From positions 1 through 21,747 of the forward strand of contig QMNJ01000012.1 in the NCBI GenBank assembly GCA_003647715.1: DNA of 21,747 nucleotides. Direction: 5' to 3'. The first letter of the stretch is position 1; each line of letters begins with the position of its first letter. This DNA comes from Candidatus Coatesiibacteriota bacterium. GTDB taxonomy: Bacteria > RBG-13-66-14 > B26-G2. Under the pieces are notes generated by a model. The model made no database searches, was not told the DNA's origin, and worked only from the letters and a program-made list of their open reading frames with translations. Of this stretch, positions 1 through 6,489 are shown piece by piece. Both the position numbers and the translations under genes were made by a program.

Positions 1-159
1 AATGAATACTATGCGATTATGGCTGATATTAGTTGTGCACCATGTTCACCACACGGGGGAAATAAATGCCCCCAAGGGCACTTCAATTGCATGAACAATA
101 TCAGACCTGAAAACATTAGTAATAGATTATTAGATATTATCAAGCACAGCAAACTTTAG
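1..159 (+). CDS. Glycosyltransferase family 9 (heptosyltransferase-like), C-terminal fragment
   Basis: This is the last 52 codons of a gene that begins outside the window, in frame 1 and ending with TAG. The tail has closely spaced Cys residues in the order C-A-P-C, a Gly-Gly-Asn-Lys-Cys-Pro stretch, then His-Phe-Asn-Cys-Met. That cysteine-rich pattern followed by a short helix is what I know from the C-terminus of ADP-heptose:LPS heptosyltransferases and related GT9 enzymes, where it lies near the nucleotide-sugar lobe. GT9 enzymes add sugars to lipopolysaccharide core or similar glycans at the inner face of the cytoplasmic membrane. The catalytic domain is not visible, so substrate cannot be judged. 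A terminator-like hairpin follows about 40 bases downstream, so it is probably the last gene of its transcript. Confidence 0.7.
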   Translation, partial: NEYYAIMADISCAPCSPHGGNKCPQGHFNCMNNIRPENISNRLLDIIKHSKL

Positions 160-197
160 GTTAGATACATGTAACAAACATTTACAAAGATATTTTC

Positions 198-234
198 AAA
201 CCATAGAAATCTATCTCTTGATTTCAGGTTTTTT
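198..234 (+). terminator. Rho-independent terminator after the GT9 gene
   Basis: The arms AAACC + GAAATC and GATTTC + GGTTT pair around an 8-base loop, with a small internal mismatch (ATA against A), and six T residues follow. It sits about 40 bases after the GT9 stop. The next gene is convergent, so the hairpin may serve both strands. Confidence 0.6.
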
Positions 235-286
235 ATTTAACAAAACGCACTAACTATACTTCTACTATGTAGTGTATATACTTTAC

Positions 287-928
287 CTAATTAAATAGAG
301 CCCTCACTGCTCCCAGGGATGTATTCTCCACAGCCGTATACTCAATGGTCAATCTAATTCTATTTGCCTCCTCTCTCTTGTATTGTGCATACTCAGCATT
401 CACTCCAGCGTTATAAGAATATATCATATGGTCTCCATCCGTATTAAATGTGTAATTGTAAAGAGAACTATGAGAACATCCGCTCCATTTAACCTCTACG
501 ATGATATTATCATTACCATTATACACAAAGTCATTCTTGTTGAAATTTATAACAACCCAATCATCCTTATCTCCTGAAAATCCTCCCGGTTGTGCTCTAT
601 AAACTAAAACTTCATCATTTCCATCATAGTTATCATTAAACCTTGTGACCAGTTCATCAAAAGATGTATGACAAAAATTCACAACAAAATAACTATAACT
701 AACTGACTGGCTATTGCGGGATGATTGGAAGTCCAACCTACTAATTATACCACTCGGTCCGATATCCGACGAATGGTATAATGCCATGAATCTCAATGAT
801 GTGCTTCAGCCACTAAGGTTGGTAAATGGGTCCTGACGGTCATCCTCCTGTTCACCGATGATTACCTGGTCAGCAAACACTGAAGATACCAGAGCGGCAA
901 TCATAGCGCCTAAAATAATCAATCTCAT
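287..928 (-). pseudogene. Small secreted beta-rich protein, interrupted by an in-frame TGA
   Basis: The natural start is the ATG at 928. It has a good Shine-Dalgarno site 7 bases upstream and opens a clear Sec signal peptide (MRLIILGAMIAALVSSVFA, then DQ). After 40 codons an in-frame TGA (806-808) interrupts the reading frame, which then stays open for 173 codons to TAG at 287. The downstream part has alternating hydrophobic and polar segments with many Tyr, Asn and Asp, including a stretch reading YNGNDNIIVEVKWSG. That resembles small extracellular beta-sandwich proteins I know from WOR-3-like genomes; this is memory, not a search. A rescue start at TTG 796 would lack a signal peptide. It is most likely a recent nonsense pseudogene or a sequence error. 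Readthrough is possible but unsupported. A decayed relative lies at 1078-1218. Confidence 0.7.
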
Positions 929-935
929 ATATATT

Positions 936-944
936 CACCTCCTT
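936..944 (-). promoter_or_regulatory. Strong Shine-Dalgarno site fixing the start at 928
   Basis: AAGGAGGTG lies 7 bases before the ATG at 928. It supports the upstream, signal-peptide-bearing start rather than any start after the in-frame TGA. Confidence 0.75.
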
Positions 945-955
945 CTCTTTTACAA

Positions 956-984
956 AATATATTATATTTTTAACCCTTCTTCAA
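956..984 (-). promoter_or_regulatory. Probable sigma-70 type promoter for the interrupted secreted-protein gene
   Basis: On the minus strand TTGAAG (984-979), a 17-base spacer and TATATT (961-956) precede the Shine-Dalgarno site. Four of six and five of six bases match the consensus boxes. The region is AT-rich, so chance matches are likely. Confidence 0.4.
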
Positions 985-1077
985 CATACTAATAATCAAT
1001 ATTTTTACAATATTTTTCTATTCATTATCAAACTGCCTTTTATATACTTCTCCTTTAATTATACAACAATCTAATCT

Positions 1078-1218
1078 TTAAAGAGGTATATTTCCTATAC
1101 CCACGGTATCAAATGTCAACCTTATCATATTTGCCATCTCTAATCCATAATTAGAAATCTCCATCTCCGCTTAATTGTATTGAGAACAATTATGATTACC
1201 GTAAACATCAACCACCTT
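1078..1218 (-). pseudogene. Decayed C-terminal fragment of a second copy of the secreted-protein family
   Basis: The minus strand of this apparently empty region translates to a tail that aligns with the end of the protein encoded at 287-928. The remnant has MANMIRLTFDTVGIGNIPL before its TAA, where the neighbour has EEANRIRLTIEYTAVENTSL. Further upstream, a segment with CSQYN matches the neighbour's CSHSSLYN, followed by an in-frame TAA. There is no start, no signal peptide and at least one internal stop, so this is a degenerate fragment. It suggests that the family once stood here in tandem. The alignment was made by eye and is short. Confidence 0.55.
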
Positions 1219-1230
1219 ACAAACTTACGC

Positions 1231-1258
1231 TTGACAATCAAACTATGTAGTTTATAAT
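1231..1258 (+). promoter_or_regulatory. Consensus sigma-70 promoter for tRNA-Ala and downstream genes
   Basis: TTGACA (1231-1236) and TATAAT (1253-1258) are both perfect, with a 16-base spacer. Transcription should begin a few bases before the tRNA at 1269. No other strong promoter is visible before the lipoprotein gene, so this probably drives it too. Confidence 0.8.
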
Positions 1259-1268
1259 TACAAATTAA

Positions 1269-1341
1269 GGGGCTGTAGCTCAGTTGGGAGAGCGCCTCCT
1301 TGGCGTGGAGGAGGTCAGGGGTTCGAATCCCCTCAGCTCCA
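1269..1341 (+). tRNA. tRNA-Ala (anticodon GGC)
   Basis: A full cloverleaf is visible. The acceptor stem GGGGCTG pairs with CAGCTCC and carries the G3:U70 wobble that is the identity mark of alanine tRNA. The anticodon stem CCTCC/GGAGG encloses the loop TTGGCGT with anticodon GGC, and the T arm is GGGG-TTCGAAT-CCCC. The discriminator base is A. No CCA is encoded, so the 3' end must be added by tRNA nucleotidyltransferase. A protein gene starts within 7 to 16 bases of its end. Confidence 0.95.
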
Positions 1342-1357
1342 ATTTGAAGTGAGCACT

Positions 1358-2479
1358 ATGAAGAATCTTTTTATCGTTCTTACTATTCTTCTTGTTTTAC
1401 TCTCATGTGGAGAGAAAGAAGTGTTTTACATTGGGCTGGTGGGAACGGAGACAGGTGATGACAACACCAAGGGCATAGGTGCGTATAATGGCGTAAAACT
1501 CGCTATTGAACTCCTGAAGAAGAAGGACTTCAAGCCCACTGGAAAACATGAACTACATCTTATCCACTATGATGATGAAGGCAATCCAGAAAGAGCCCTG
1601 TCACTGATAAAACGACTGATGGAGAAAGACAATGTATGTGCTGTAATACTATCAAGTAATATCGGTGCATTAAGTAACGAAGCAGTAGAACTGGCAGAAG
1701 AGAATGAGATACCTCTACTATCAATAGCAAACAATTACGAAAGCACCACCCCATCTCCCTTCGTCTATGAATATAGTCCCGACCGTATTCAATATACAGA
1801 AAAGACAGTGAACGCAATCAAATCCAAACTAAACCTTAAAAGAGCATGCTACATTAAGTATCATCCCGAGGAGACCATTGGATTAACCGAAGAACCACAG
1901 GTTCCGGTGTTTATATCAAACCTGATAGAGATAACCCATAGTATTACACTGAAACCGAATAACCTACTTGATGTGGTTCTAACTATTAGAGGTTACGAAG
2001 ACATTGATGCAGTCCTGTTTGATGGACCACCTGATAAAGTCATAAAATTTAACGGTAAGTGTTTAGAGAAGGGTTTTATCAAACCTGTTATATACGCAAG
2101 AATGATGGAAATGAGTAGTTTTACTGAGAAAGAACTGAATATGATGAAGGGTTTATATTTCTTTTCACCCATAACGGAGGATACAGATAACCCAGAACTA
2201 CTATCTTTCATACAATCCAACTATGAAAACAGAGGTGTAAACCCCTCTGTCACAACCACCCTCTCTTATGAAGCAACCTATGCTGTTATAAATGCAATAA
2301 AACTTTCTAACTCAACCAACAGAAAAATTATAGCTAAAAAGATTGTAGAGATGGAACCTGTAATGGGAGTTCTTGCACATACACCAAGAAAAGCTGATGA
2401 TACCTATAAAATCTACATTCAACAAATAATACCCTTTCAAACTCAAAACAAGGTTGTAGTGATAAACGAGGTGGAGTGA
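1358..2479 (+). CDS. ABC transporter substrate-binding lipoprotein, branched-chain amino acid (LivJ/Peripla_BP_6) type
   Basis: The protein has 373 residues from the ATG at 1358; an in-frame GTG at 1349 would add three. The N-terminus is a lipoprotein signal (hydrophobic stretch ending LLVLLS, then Cys17). The mature part opens with YIGLVGTETGDDNTKGIGAYNG and continues as the two-lobed type I periplasmic binding fold of Leu/Ile/Val-binding proteins, where family members capture amino acids or other small solutes for an ABC permease. It shows the usual HLIHYDDEGNP and VCAVILSSN segments. No permease or ATPase genes lie nearby, so it may be an orphan receptor or sensor. The gene begins 16 bases after tRNA-Ala and has only a weak ribosome site, so it is probably cotranscribed with the tRNA. 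Ligand unknown. Confidence 0.85.
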   Translation: MKNLFIVLTILLVLLSCGEKEVFYIGLVGTETGDDNTKGIGAYNGVKLAIELLKKKDFKPTGKHELHLIHYDDEGNPERALSLIKRLMEKDNVCAVILSSNIGALSNEAVELAEENEIPLLSIANNYESTTPSPFVYEYSPDRIQYTEKTVNAIKSKLNLKRACYIKYHPEETIGLTEEPQVPVFISNLIEITHSITLKPNNLLDVVLTIRGYEDIDAVLFDGPPDKVIKFNGKCLEKGFIKPVIYARMMEMSSFTEKELNMMKGLYFFSPITEDTDNPELLSFIQSNYENRGVNPSVTTTLSYEATYAVINAIKLSNSTNRKIIAKKIVEMEPVMGVLAHTPRKADDTYKIYIQQIIPFQTQNKVVVINEVE

Positions 2480-2480
2480 T

Positions 2481-2672
2481 ATGAGTTTGGGTCTCGGTGA
2501 GATTTTAATTATTATAATTGTCATAGTTCTAATATTCGGCGTCGGCTTTGTGACAAAGTTCTTTGGAGCACTTGGCAGAGGAGTAAGAGAGTTCAAGAAA
2601 GAGGCATCTGGAGAAGAGTATAAAGAAGAAGAAGAAGAAGAAGAGAAGAAGGAACAACCTAAAAATCCATAG
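2481..2672 (+). CDS. tatA: Sec-independent (twin-arginine) translocase subunit TatA
   Basis: A 63-residue protein with the TatA/TatB architecture: a short N-terminal segment, one transmembrane helix (about 7-22), Phe19-Gly20 at the hinge, an amphipathic helix (about 24-40, ending GRGVREFKKE) and a charged tail. TatA oligomers form the passage through which folded proteins with twin-arginine signals cross the cytoplasmic membrane. The short length and the GVREFKK segment favour TatA over TatB. The tail is unusually acidic, with seven Glu in a row from a GAA repeat. The start codon follows the upstream stop by one base and uses the GAGGTGGAG inside that gene's end as ribosome site, so the two are translationally coupled. 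hypA-hypB follow; [NiFe] hydrogenases are classic Tat substrates. Confidence 0.88.
   Translation: MSLGLGEILIIIIVIVLIFGVGFVTKFFGALGRGVREFKKEASGEEYKEEEEEEEKKEQPKNP
2625..2642 (+). repeat. (GAA)6 trinucleotide repeat inside tatA
   Basis: Six perfect GAA units followed by GAG encode the poly-Glu tail of TatA. Slippage by whole units would only change tail length, keeping the frame. Confidence 0.8.
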
Positions 2673-2718
2673 ACCTCACGCAAAAAAATAAACGCTAATA
2701 GTTCACCTACCACAAAAC

Positions 2719-3069
2719 ATGCATGAATACAGTATCGCAATAGGGATAATTGACACATTGAAGGATGTCCTAAAAGAAGAGTTCCTATGTTTGAATAAGA
2801 TAGAACTCACTGTGGGTTCTTTATCAGGCGTTTATTTTGAAGCACTTCACTCAGCACTGGAGTTAATACTTGAAAGTGAGGGTTTAGACAATGTTACTAT
2901 CAATATATCGGAGGAGAAGGGCTTATTCATTTGCAGTGAATGTCAAAAAGCCACAGAGATTGAACCCCCACTATTCATCTGCAAAGAGTGTGGTTCCAGT
3001 AGAGGTAAGATATCAGGTGGTAAAAAAATTATTATCAAAGCGGTGGAGGTAAACGATGGCAAGATATGA
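2719..3069 (+). CDS. hypA: Hydrogenase/urease nickel incorporation protein HypA
   Basis: The 116-residue protein matches HypA in length and layout. It begins Met-His-Glu, with His2 being the nickel ligand of the family, so the start at 2719 is forced even though no good ribosome site precedes it. Two Cys pairs, C72-S-E-C75 and C88-K-E-C91, form the structural zinc site. HypA receives and delivers Ni(II) together with HypB during [NiFe] hydrogenase maturation in the cytoplasm. The final codons overlap the start of hypB by 14 bases, so the two are coupled. No hydrogenase structural genes or hypC-F lie in this window, so the target enzyme must be encoded elsewhere. Confidence 0.93.
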   Translation: MHEYSIAIGIIDTLKDVLKEEFLCLNKIELTVGSLSGVYFEALHSALELILESEGLDNVTINISEEKGLFICSECQKATEIEPPLFICKECGSSRGKISGGKKIIIKAVEVNDGKI

Positions 3070-3715
3070 ACTGATGAGAGATGCTCTTGGAAGAGAGAAA
3101 CAGCGAGCAGAACGACTTCACGATTTCTTCGCAGAACACAGAATCTTAGTGCTTAACATAATGGGCTCACCCGGTAGTGGAAAAACCACTCTCATAGAGA
3201 AGGTAATAGAGAAATTAAAAGATGATGTAACCATAAGCGTGATAGAGGGTGACCTCGCCACCACAGTTGATAGCGAGAGGATAGAGAAAACTGGTGCAGA
3301 TGTATTTCAGATAAATACAGGCGGAATATGTCACCTAAGCCCCGAGATGGTAGAGAGAGCAATAGATAAGATGAATATAAGAGATAAAAGCATTCTGATG
3401 ATAGAAAATGTGGGCAACCTCGTCTGCCCTGCTTCATTTGACCTTGGTGAAGACATAAGAATGGTTCTGGTCTCAACTCCCGAGGGAGACGACAAGCCAG
3501 AGAAGTATCCCGTTATGTTCCTTGGTGCAGATATCTTTGTTATCACAAAGATGGACCTGATAGAAATGACCGATTTCAATATAGAAAGGGCTATCAAATC
3601 AGTTCAAAAAATAAAACACAATACTGAAATCTTCACCTTCTCAAGAGATTCAAATGAAGATGCTAAGAGAATATCAACCTGGCTGAAAGAAGAATATACA
3701 AAGAAGATAAAATAG
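3056..3715 (+). CDS. hypB: Hydrogenase nickel incorporation GTPase HypB
   Basis: A 219-residue SIMIBI-class GTPase. The P-loop GSPGSGKTT is at 37-45, EGDLATTVDSERI at 64-76 and the base-recognition element TKMD at 164-167 (NKxD is usual). Cys92, His93 and Cys124 have the same spacing as the G-domain metal site of well-studied HypB proteins. The protein lacks the N-terminal CxxCGC high-affinity motif and any His-rich storage segment, as in many shorter HypBs. It hydrolyses GTP to drive nickel transfer to the hydrogenase large subunit with HypA. The ATG lies inside hypA in another frame. The next gene is 110 bases on and probably has its own promoter. Confidence 0.94.
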   Translation: MARYELMRDALGREKQRAERLHDFFAEHRILVLNIMGSPGSGKTTLIEKVIEKLKDDVTISVIEGDLATTVDSERIEKTGADVFQINTGGICHLSPEMVERAIDKMNIRDKSILMIENVGNLVCPASFDLGEDIRMVLVSTPEGDDKPEKYPVMFLGADIFVITKMDLIEMTDFNIERAIKSVQKIKHNTEIFTFSRDSNEDAKRISTWLKEEYTKKIK

Positions 3716-3761
3716 TGTATTATATAGTATCCTATACTTTCCCAGTTAAAATATAAATTCC

Positions 3762-3779
3762 TTGACTTAATGGAGTCAA
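3762..3779. promoter_or_regulatory. Inverted repeat ahead of the four-gene membrane operon
   Basis: TTGACT and AGTCAA form perfect 6-base arms around TAATGG, 46 bases before the ATG at 3826. The left arm also resembles a -35 box, but no convincing -10 box follows at 16-18 bases. This could be an operator, a promoter part, or chance in AT-rich sequence. Confidence 0.3.
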
Positions 3780-3812
3780 ATATGTTATCTATCATTAGAA
3801 ATTGTATCATAG

Positions 3813-3818
3813 AGGAGG
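3813..3818 (+). promoter_or_regulatory. Shine-Dalgarno site fixing the start at 3826
   Basis: AGGAGG lies 7 bases before ATG 3826. It rules out the in-frame TTG at 3802, which would put this site inside the coding sequence. Confidence 0.85.
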
Positions 3819-3825
3819 TTATTAT

Positions 3826-4998
3826 ATGAATAGATACAGAGCTCTTTTCCTCCTCGCATTGTTGGCTTCAACACCTTATGTATTTGCACAGGTAGAGACA
3901 TCGCCAGAGGGAGGTGAACTATTAGCACCACCATCTAATTTCATCGCTGAAGATACGCCACTTGATAATGGCAACTCAATATCTCTTTCTTGGAATTTGT
4001 CACCAGAAGACATCATCGGTAAGACAGACATAGAGGGTTATATCATAGAGCGCTCTACAGAAAAAGAAACTGGTTATCAGAAGATTGCTGAACTTCCAGC
4101 GGGAACCACCTCATACACAGACACCGAGATAGAGAACAAGAAGAACTACTACTACAAAGTATATTCCATCGGAAAGGGTGGAATCCACTCTGAACCGATA
4201 TATGCTGGTCCTGTTATAGCATCTACCCAATGGTTCAATCCTGAGAGAACCAATATGCTGGTCGCCAGTATTCTGCTTTCGCTATTTGTTTTATACTTCA
4301 TATTCAGGGCAAGGAAGGGTGAAAAACTATACATAAGACCAATAGCAGGGCTTGAGGCAGTTCAGGAGGCAATAGGTAGAGCTACCGAGATGGGAAAACC
4401 TGTCCTTTATATTCCTGGAATTATGGACATGGACGATATTCAGACCATCGCAGGTATAACCATCCTTGGAAAGGTAGCCAGGATGGTTGCAGAATACGAT
4501 GCTGAAATACTCGTCCCCTGCTGTAGGTCACTTGTTATGACCATTGCGAGAGAGACCGTAAAAGAGGCATATCTTGATGCTGGAAGACCTGATGCCTTCA
4601 AGACAGACAACATTAGATATCTGACCGACGACCAGTTTGGGTATGTTGCCGCTGTTGATGGTATTATGCTCCGTGAGAAACCTGCAGCTAACTTCTATTT
4701 AGGAACATTTTATGCAGAGTCGCTCATTCTGGCTGAGACCGGCCACTCGGTGGGTGCTATTCAGATAGCAGGCACCGCAATGCCAAGCCAATTGCCATTC
4801 TTCGTTGCAGCATGTGATTATACACTGATAGGTGAAGAACTATTCGCAGCAAGTGCATATCTGTCGGGAGAACCTCTAATGTTAGGAAGCCTAATCGGAC
4901 AGGATATGGGCAAGGTCATAATACTCGCATTCATCATTGTCGGTTCAGTTCTAGAAACATTTGGCGTTGATGTCTCATCTCTATTCCTAACGAAGTAA
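3826..4998 (+). CDS. Fibronectin type III / DUF6754-like membrane protein
   Basis: A 390-residue protein. Residues 1-21 are a Sec signal peptide ending VFA-Q. About 34-130 is a fibronectin type III domain (SISLSW, EGYIIERS and YYYKVYSI strands). Residues 144-160 form a transmembrane helix followed by basic RARKG, which places the rest in the cytoplasm by the positive-inside rule. From about 172 on is a conserved domain with EAIGRATEMGKPV, GIMDMDDIQTIAG, YLTDDQFGYVA, AIQIAGTA and DYTLIGEELFAASAYLS. I recall this pattern as DUF6754, of unknown function. A hydrophobic segment (363-378) may be a second helix near the C-terminus. It is the first of four tightly spaced genes, each with its own strong ribosome site, and probably anchors a membrane complex linking an outside FN3 module to a cytoplasmic domain. 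The biochemical role is unknown. Confidence 0.75.
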   Translation: MNRYRALFLLALLASTPYVFAQVETSPEGGELLAPPSNFIAEDTPLDNGNSISLSWNLSPEDIIGKTDIEGYIIERSTEKETGYQKIAELPAGTTSYTDTEIENKKNYYYKVYSIGKGGIHSEPIYAGPVIASTQWFNPERTNMLVASILLSLFVLYFIFRARKGEKLYIRPIAGLEAVQEAIGRATEMGKPVLYIPGIMDMDDIQTIAGITILGKVARMVAEYDAEILVPCCRSLVMTIARETVKEAYLDAGRPDAFKTDNIRYLTDDQFGYVAAVDGIMLREKPAANFYLGTFYAESLILAETGHSVGAIQIAGTAMPSQLPFFVAACDYTLIGEELFAASAYLSGEPLMLGSLIGQDMGKVIILAFIIVGSVLETFGVDVSSLFLTK

Positions 4999-5013
4999 GG
5001 AGGTGCTCAAGTC

Positions 5014-5637
5014 ATGAAACAGAGATTACCATTACTAATAACACTGATAGTAGGTTTAACCCTCATAGTTCAGTTTTTCTCCCCCGGTCTCTCTTTCATA
5101 CAGGAACGGTTCACAAACTGGTTCCTCGTTGTTATCGTCTTTGCATTTCTCCTTGGTTTCTTAAGTTTAGTAAAGGTAAACATCACAAAGATAAAGAGGA
5201 GGTCTGAGGACTGGGGTTATTCTATACCATTATTAATTGCCTTATTCACAATGGCTATTATTGGTATTGGCTGGGGCATAGGTGAAGGGACGATTTTCAA
5301 CTGGTTATTTATGAACTTGATGGTGCCCATGTCCGCAACTATGTTCTCACTACTTGCCTTTTTCGTCGCATCAGCAGCATATCGGGCTTTCAGGGCACGA
5401 AACCTTGAGGCAGCAATGCTACTTATCGCAGCTACAATAGTTATGCTCGGAAGGGTTCCGATAAGTTCGGCTGGTTTCTTATCCTATCTAAAACTTGATG
5501 CTATAGCAAACTGGATTATGACATACCCTAACACAGTCGGTCAGAGAGCAATTATGATAGGTGCAGCACTTGGAGTTGTAGCAACATCTTTAAGAATAAT
5601 CCTTGGAATTGAACGCGCCTATATGGGTGAAGAGTAA
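5014..5637 (+). CDS. Polytopic membrane protein, second gene of the DUF6754-like operon
   Basis: I do not recognise this 207-residue protein. It has about six hydrophobic helices (near 7-24, 36-53, 70-89, 104-123, 131-149 and 177-199). A basic loop (KRR at about 61-63) lies between helices 2 and 3, and another basic loop with AYRAFRARNLEAA follows helix 4; both are probably cytoplasmic. No transporter, protease or catalytic motif is evident. The ATG follows a full AAGGAGGT site, and the gap from the upstream stop is 15 bases. Position between two other membrane proteins of the same operon suggests a structural or channel-forming subunit of one complex. Function unknown. Confidence 0.65.
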   Translation: MKQRLPLLITLIVGLTLIVQFFSPGLSFIQERFTNWFLVVIVFAFLLGFLSLVKVNITKIKRRSEDWGYSIPLLIALFTMAIIGIGWGIGEGTIFNWLFMNLMVPMSATMFSLLAFFVASAAYRAFRARNLEAAMLLIAATIVMLGRVPISSAGFLSYLKLDAIANWIMTYPNTVGQRAIMIGAALGVVATSLRIILGIERAYMGEE

Positions 5638-5649
5638 AGGAGGAACAAG

Positions 5650-6474
5650 ATGGGAATTACCGAGAGATTAGCAAATATAGACAGAAGGATTATCTTCCTC
5701 TTTATTGCGATTGCGGTTATCATACCCTTGCTCCATCCCATAGGGCTTCCAACCAAGGTTAGTCCACCGGTAGAGAAGGCATACCAGGCGATGGAAGGGC
5801 TCCCGGATGGTTCATATATTCTGATATCTGCCGACTACGACCCTGCAACCATGCCCGAGATACAACCAATGATGTATAGCTTACTACATCACGCATTCAA
5901 GAAACACCACAAGGTTATAGTCATGGCATTGTGGCCACAGGGTGCATCATTAGCAGAAGAAGCCCTAAACGAGGTAGCACCACTATATGACGCCAAATAT
6001 AGTGTAGATTATGTCAACCTCGGGTTCAAATCAGGTGGTTCTATTGTTATCCTCGCAATTGGCTCAGATTTCAGCGAACCCTTCCCCAAAGATATGTATG
6101 GTGACCCAACAAGTGAGATGGATATTATGTCAAATATTGAGAACCTAAACGATATTGACCTCGTAATTGACCTATCCGCAGGCGACCCTGGAATACCTGC
6201 ATGGGTGATGATAGCGAATGCAAGATTCCACAGAAAAATTGTCGGTGGTTGCACCGCTGTATCTGCACCGCAGTTCTATCCATACCTTGATTCAGGGCAG
6301 ATGGTCGGTCTTCTTGGTGGTATGCGGGGAGCTGCGGACTACGAAACACGGCTAAATATCCTGGGAACAGCAACCGCAGGAATGGATGCCCAGTCAATTG
6401 CACATATTGTCATCATCATTTTCATTATTATTGCCAACATCTTCTTCTTCGTAGAGAAGCGGAAGAAAGGTTAA
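5650..6474 (+). CDS. Membrane-anchored protein with a large soluble domain, third gene of the operon
   Basis: I do not recognise this 274-residue protein. One hydrophobic helix lies at about 13-30 and another near the C-terminus (about 250-267), closed by EKRKKG. Between them is a soluble domain of about 215 residues. It has alternating strands and helices (SYILISADYDP, KVIVMALWPQGA, SIVILAIGSDF, DLVIDLSAGDPG, KIVGGCTAVSAP), which suggests a Rossmann-like alpha/beta fold. The basic C-terminal tail suggests cytoplasmic ends, which would put the soluble domain outside the membrane, but topology is uncertain. A lone Cys in GGCTAVSAPQF, and DPG within DLSAGDPG, are candidate functional residues. 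The ribosome site AAAGGAGG precedes the ATG, 12 bases after the upstream stop. Confidence 0.65.
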   Translation: MGITERLANIDRRIIFLFIAIAVIIPLLHPIGLPTKVSPPVEKAYQAMEGLPDGSYILISADYDPATMPEIQPMMYSLLHHAFKKHHKVIVMALWPQGASLAEEALNEVAPLYDAKYSVDYVNLGFKSGGSIVILAIGSDFSEPFPKDMYGDPTSEMDIMSNIENLNDIDLVIDLSAGDPGIPAWVMIANARFHRKIVGGCTAVSAPQFYPYLDSGQMVGLLGGMRGAADYETRLNILGTATAGMDAQSIAHIVIIIFIIIANIFFFVEKRKKG

Positions 6475-6489
6475 AAAGGAGGGATAACT

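Larger units (their letters stand above)
929..1268. other. Non-coding stretch between the broken gene and tRNA-Ala
   Basis: This 340-base AT-rich stretch has no intact gene. It holds the ribosome site and promoter of the interrupted gene (936-984), a decayed coding remnant (1078-1218) and the tRNA promoter (1231-1258). I see nothing recognisable in 985-1077. Confidence 0.6.

Noticed and set aside
806..808. TGA as a sense codon (reassigned code as in some candidate phyla, or selenocysteine)
   Set aside because: The LivJ-like gene, hypA, the TPR gene and mtnP all end sensibly at TGA, so it is not reassigned. No obvious selenocysteine context (redox Cys motif or stable hairpin) was recognised after the codon.
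3716..3760. A terminator after hypB (TATAG...CTATA)
   Set aside because: Arms are short and AT-only, with no proper T run; not convincing.
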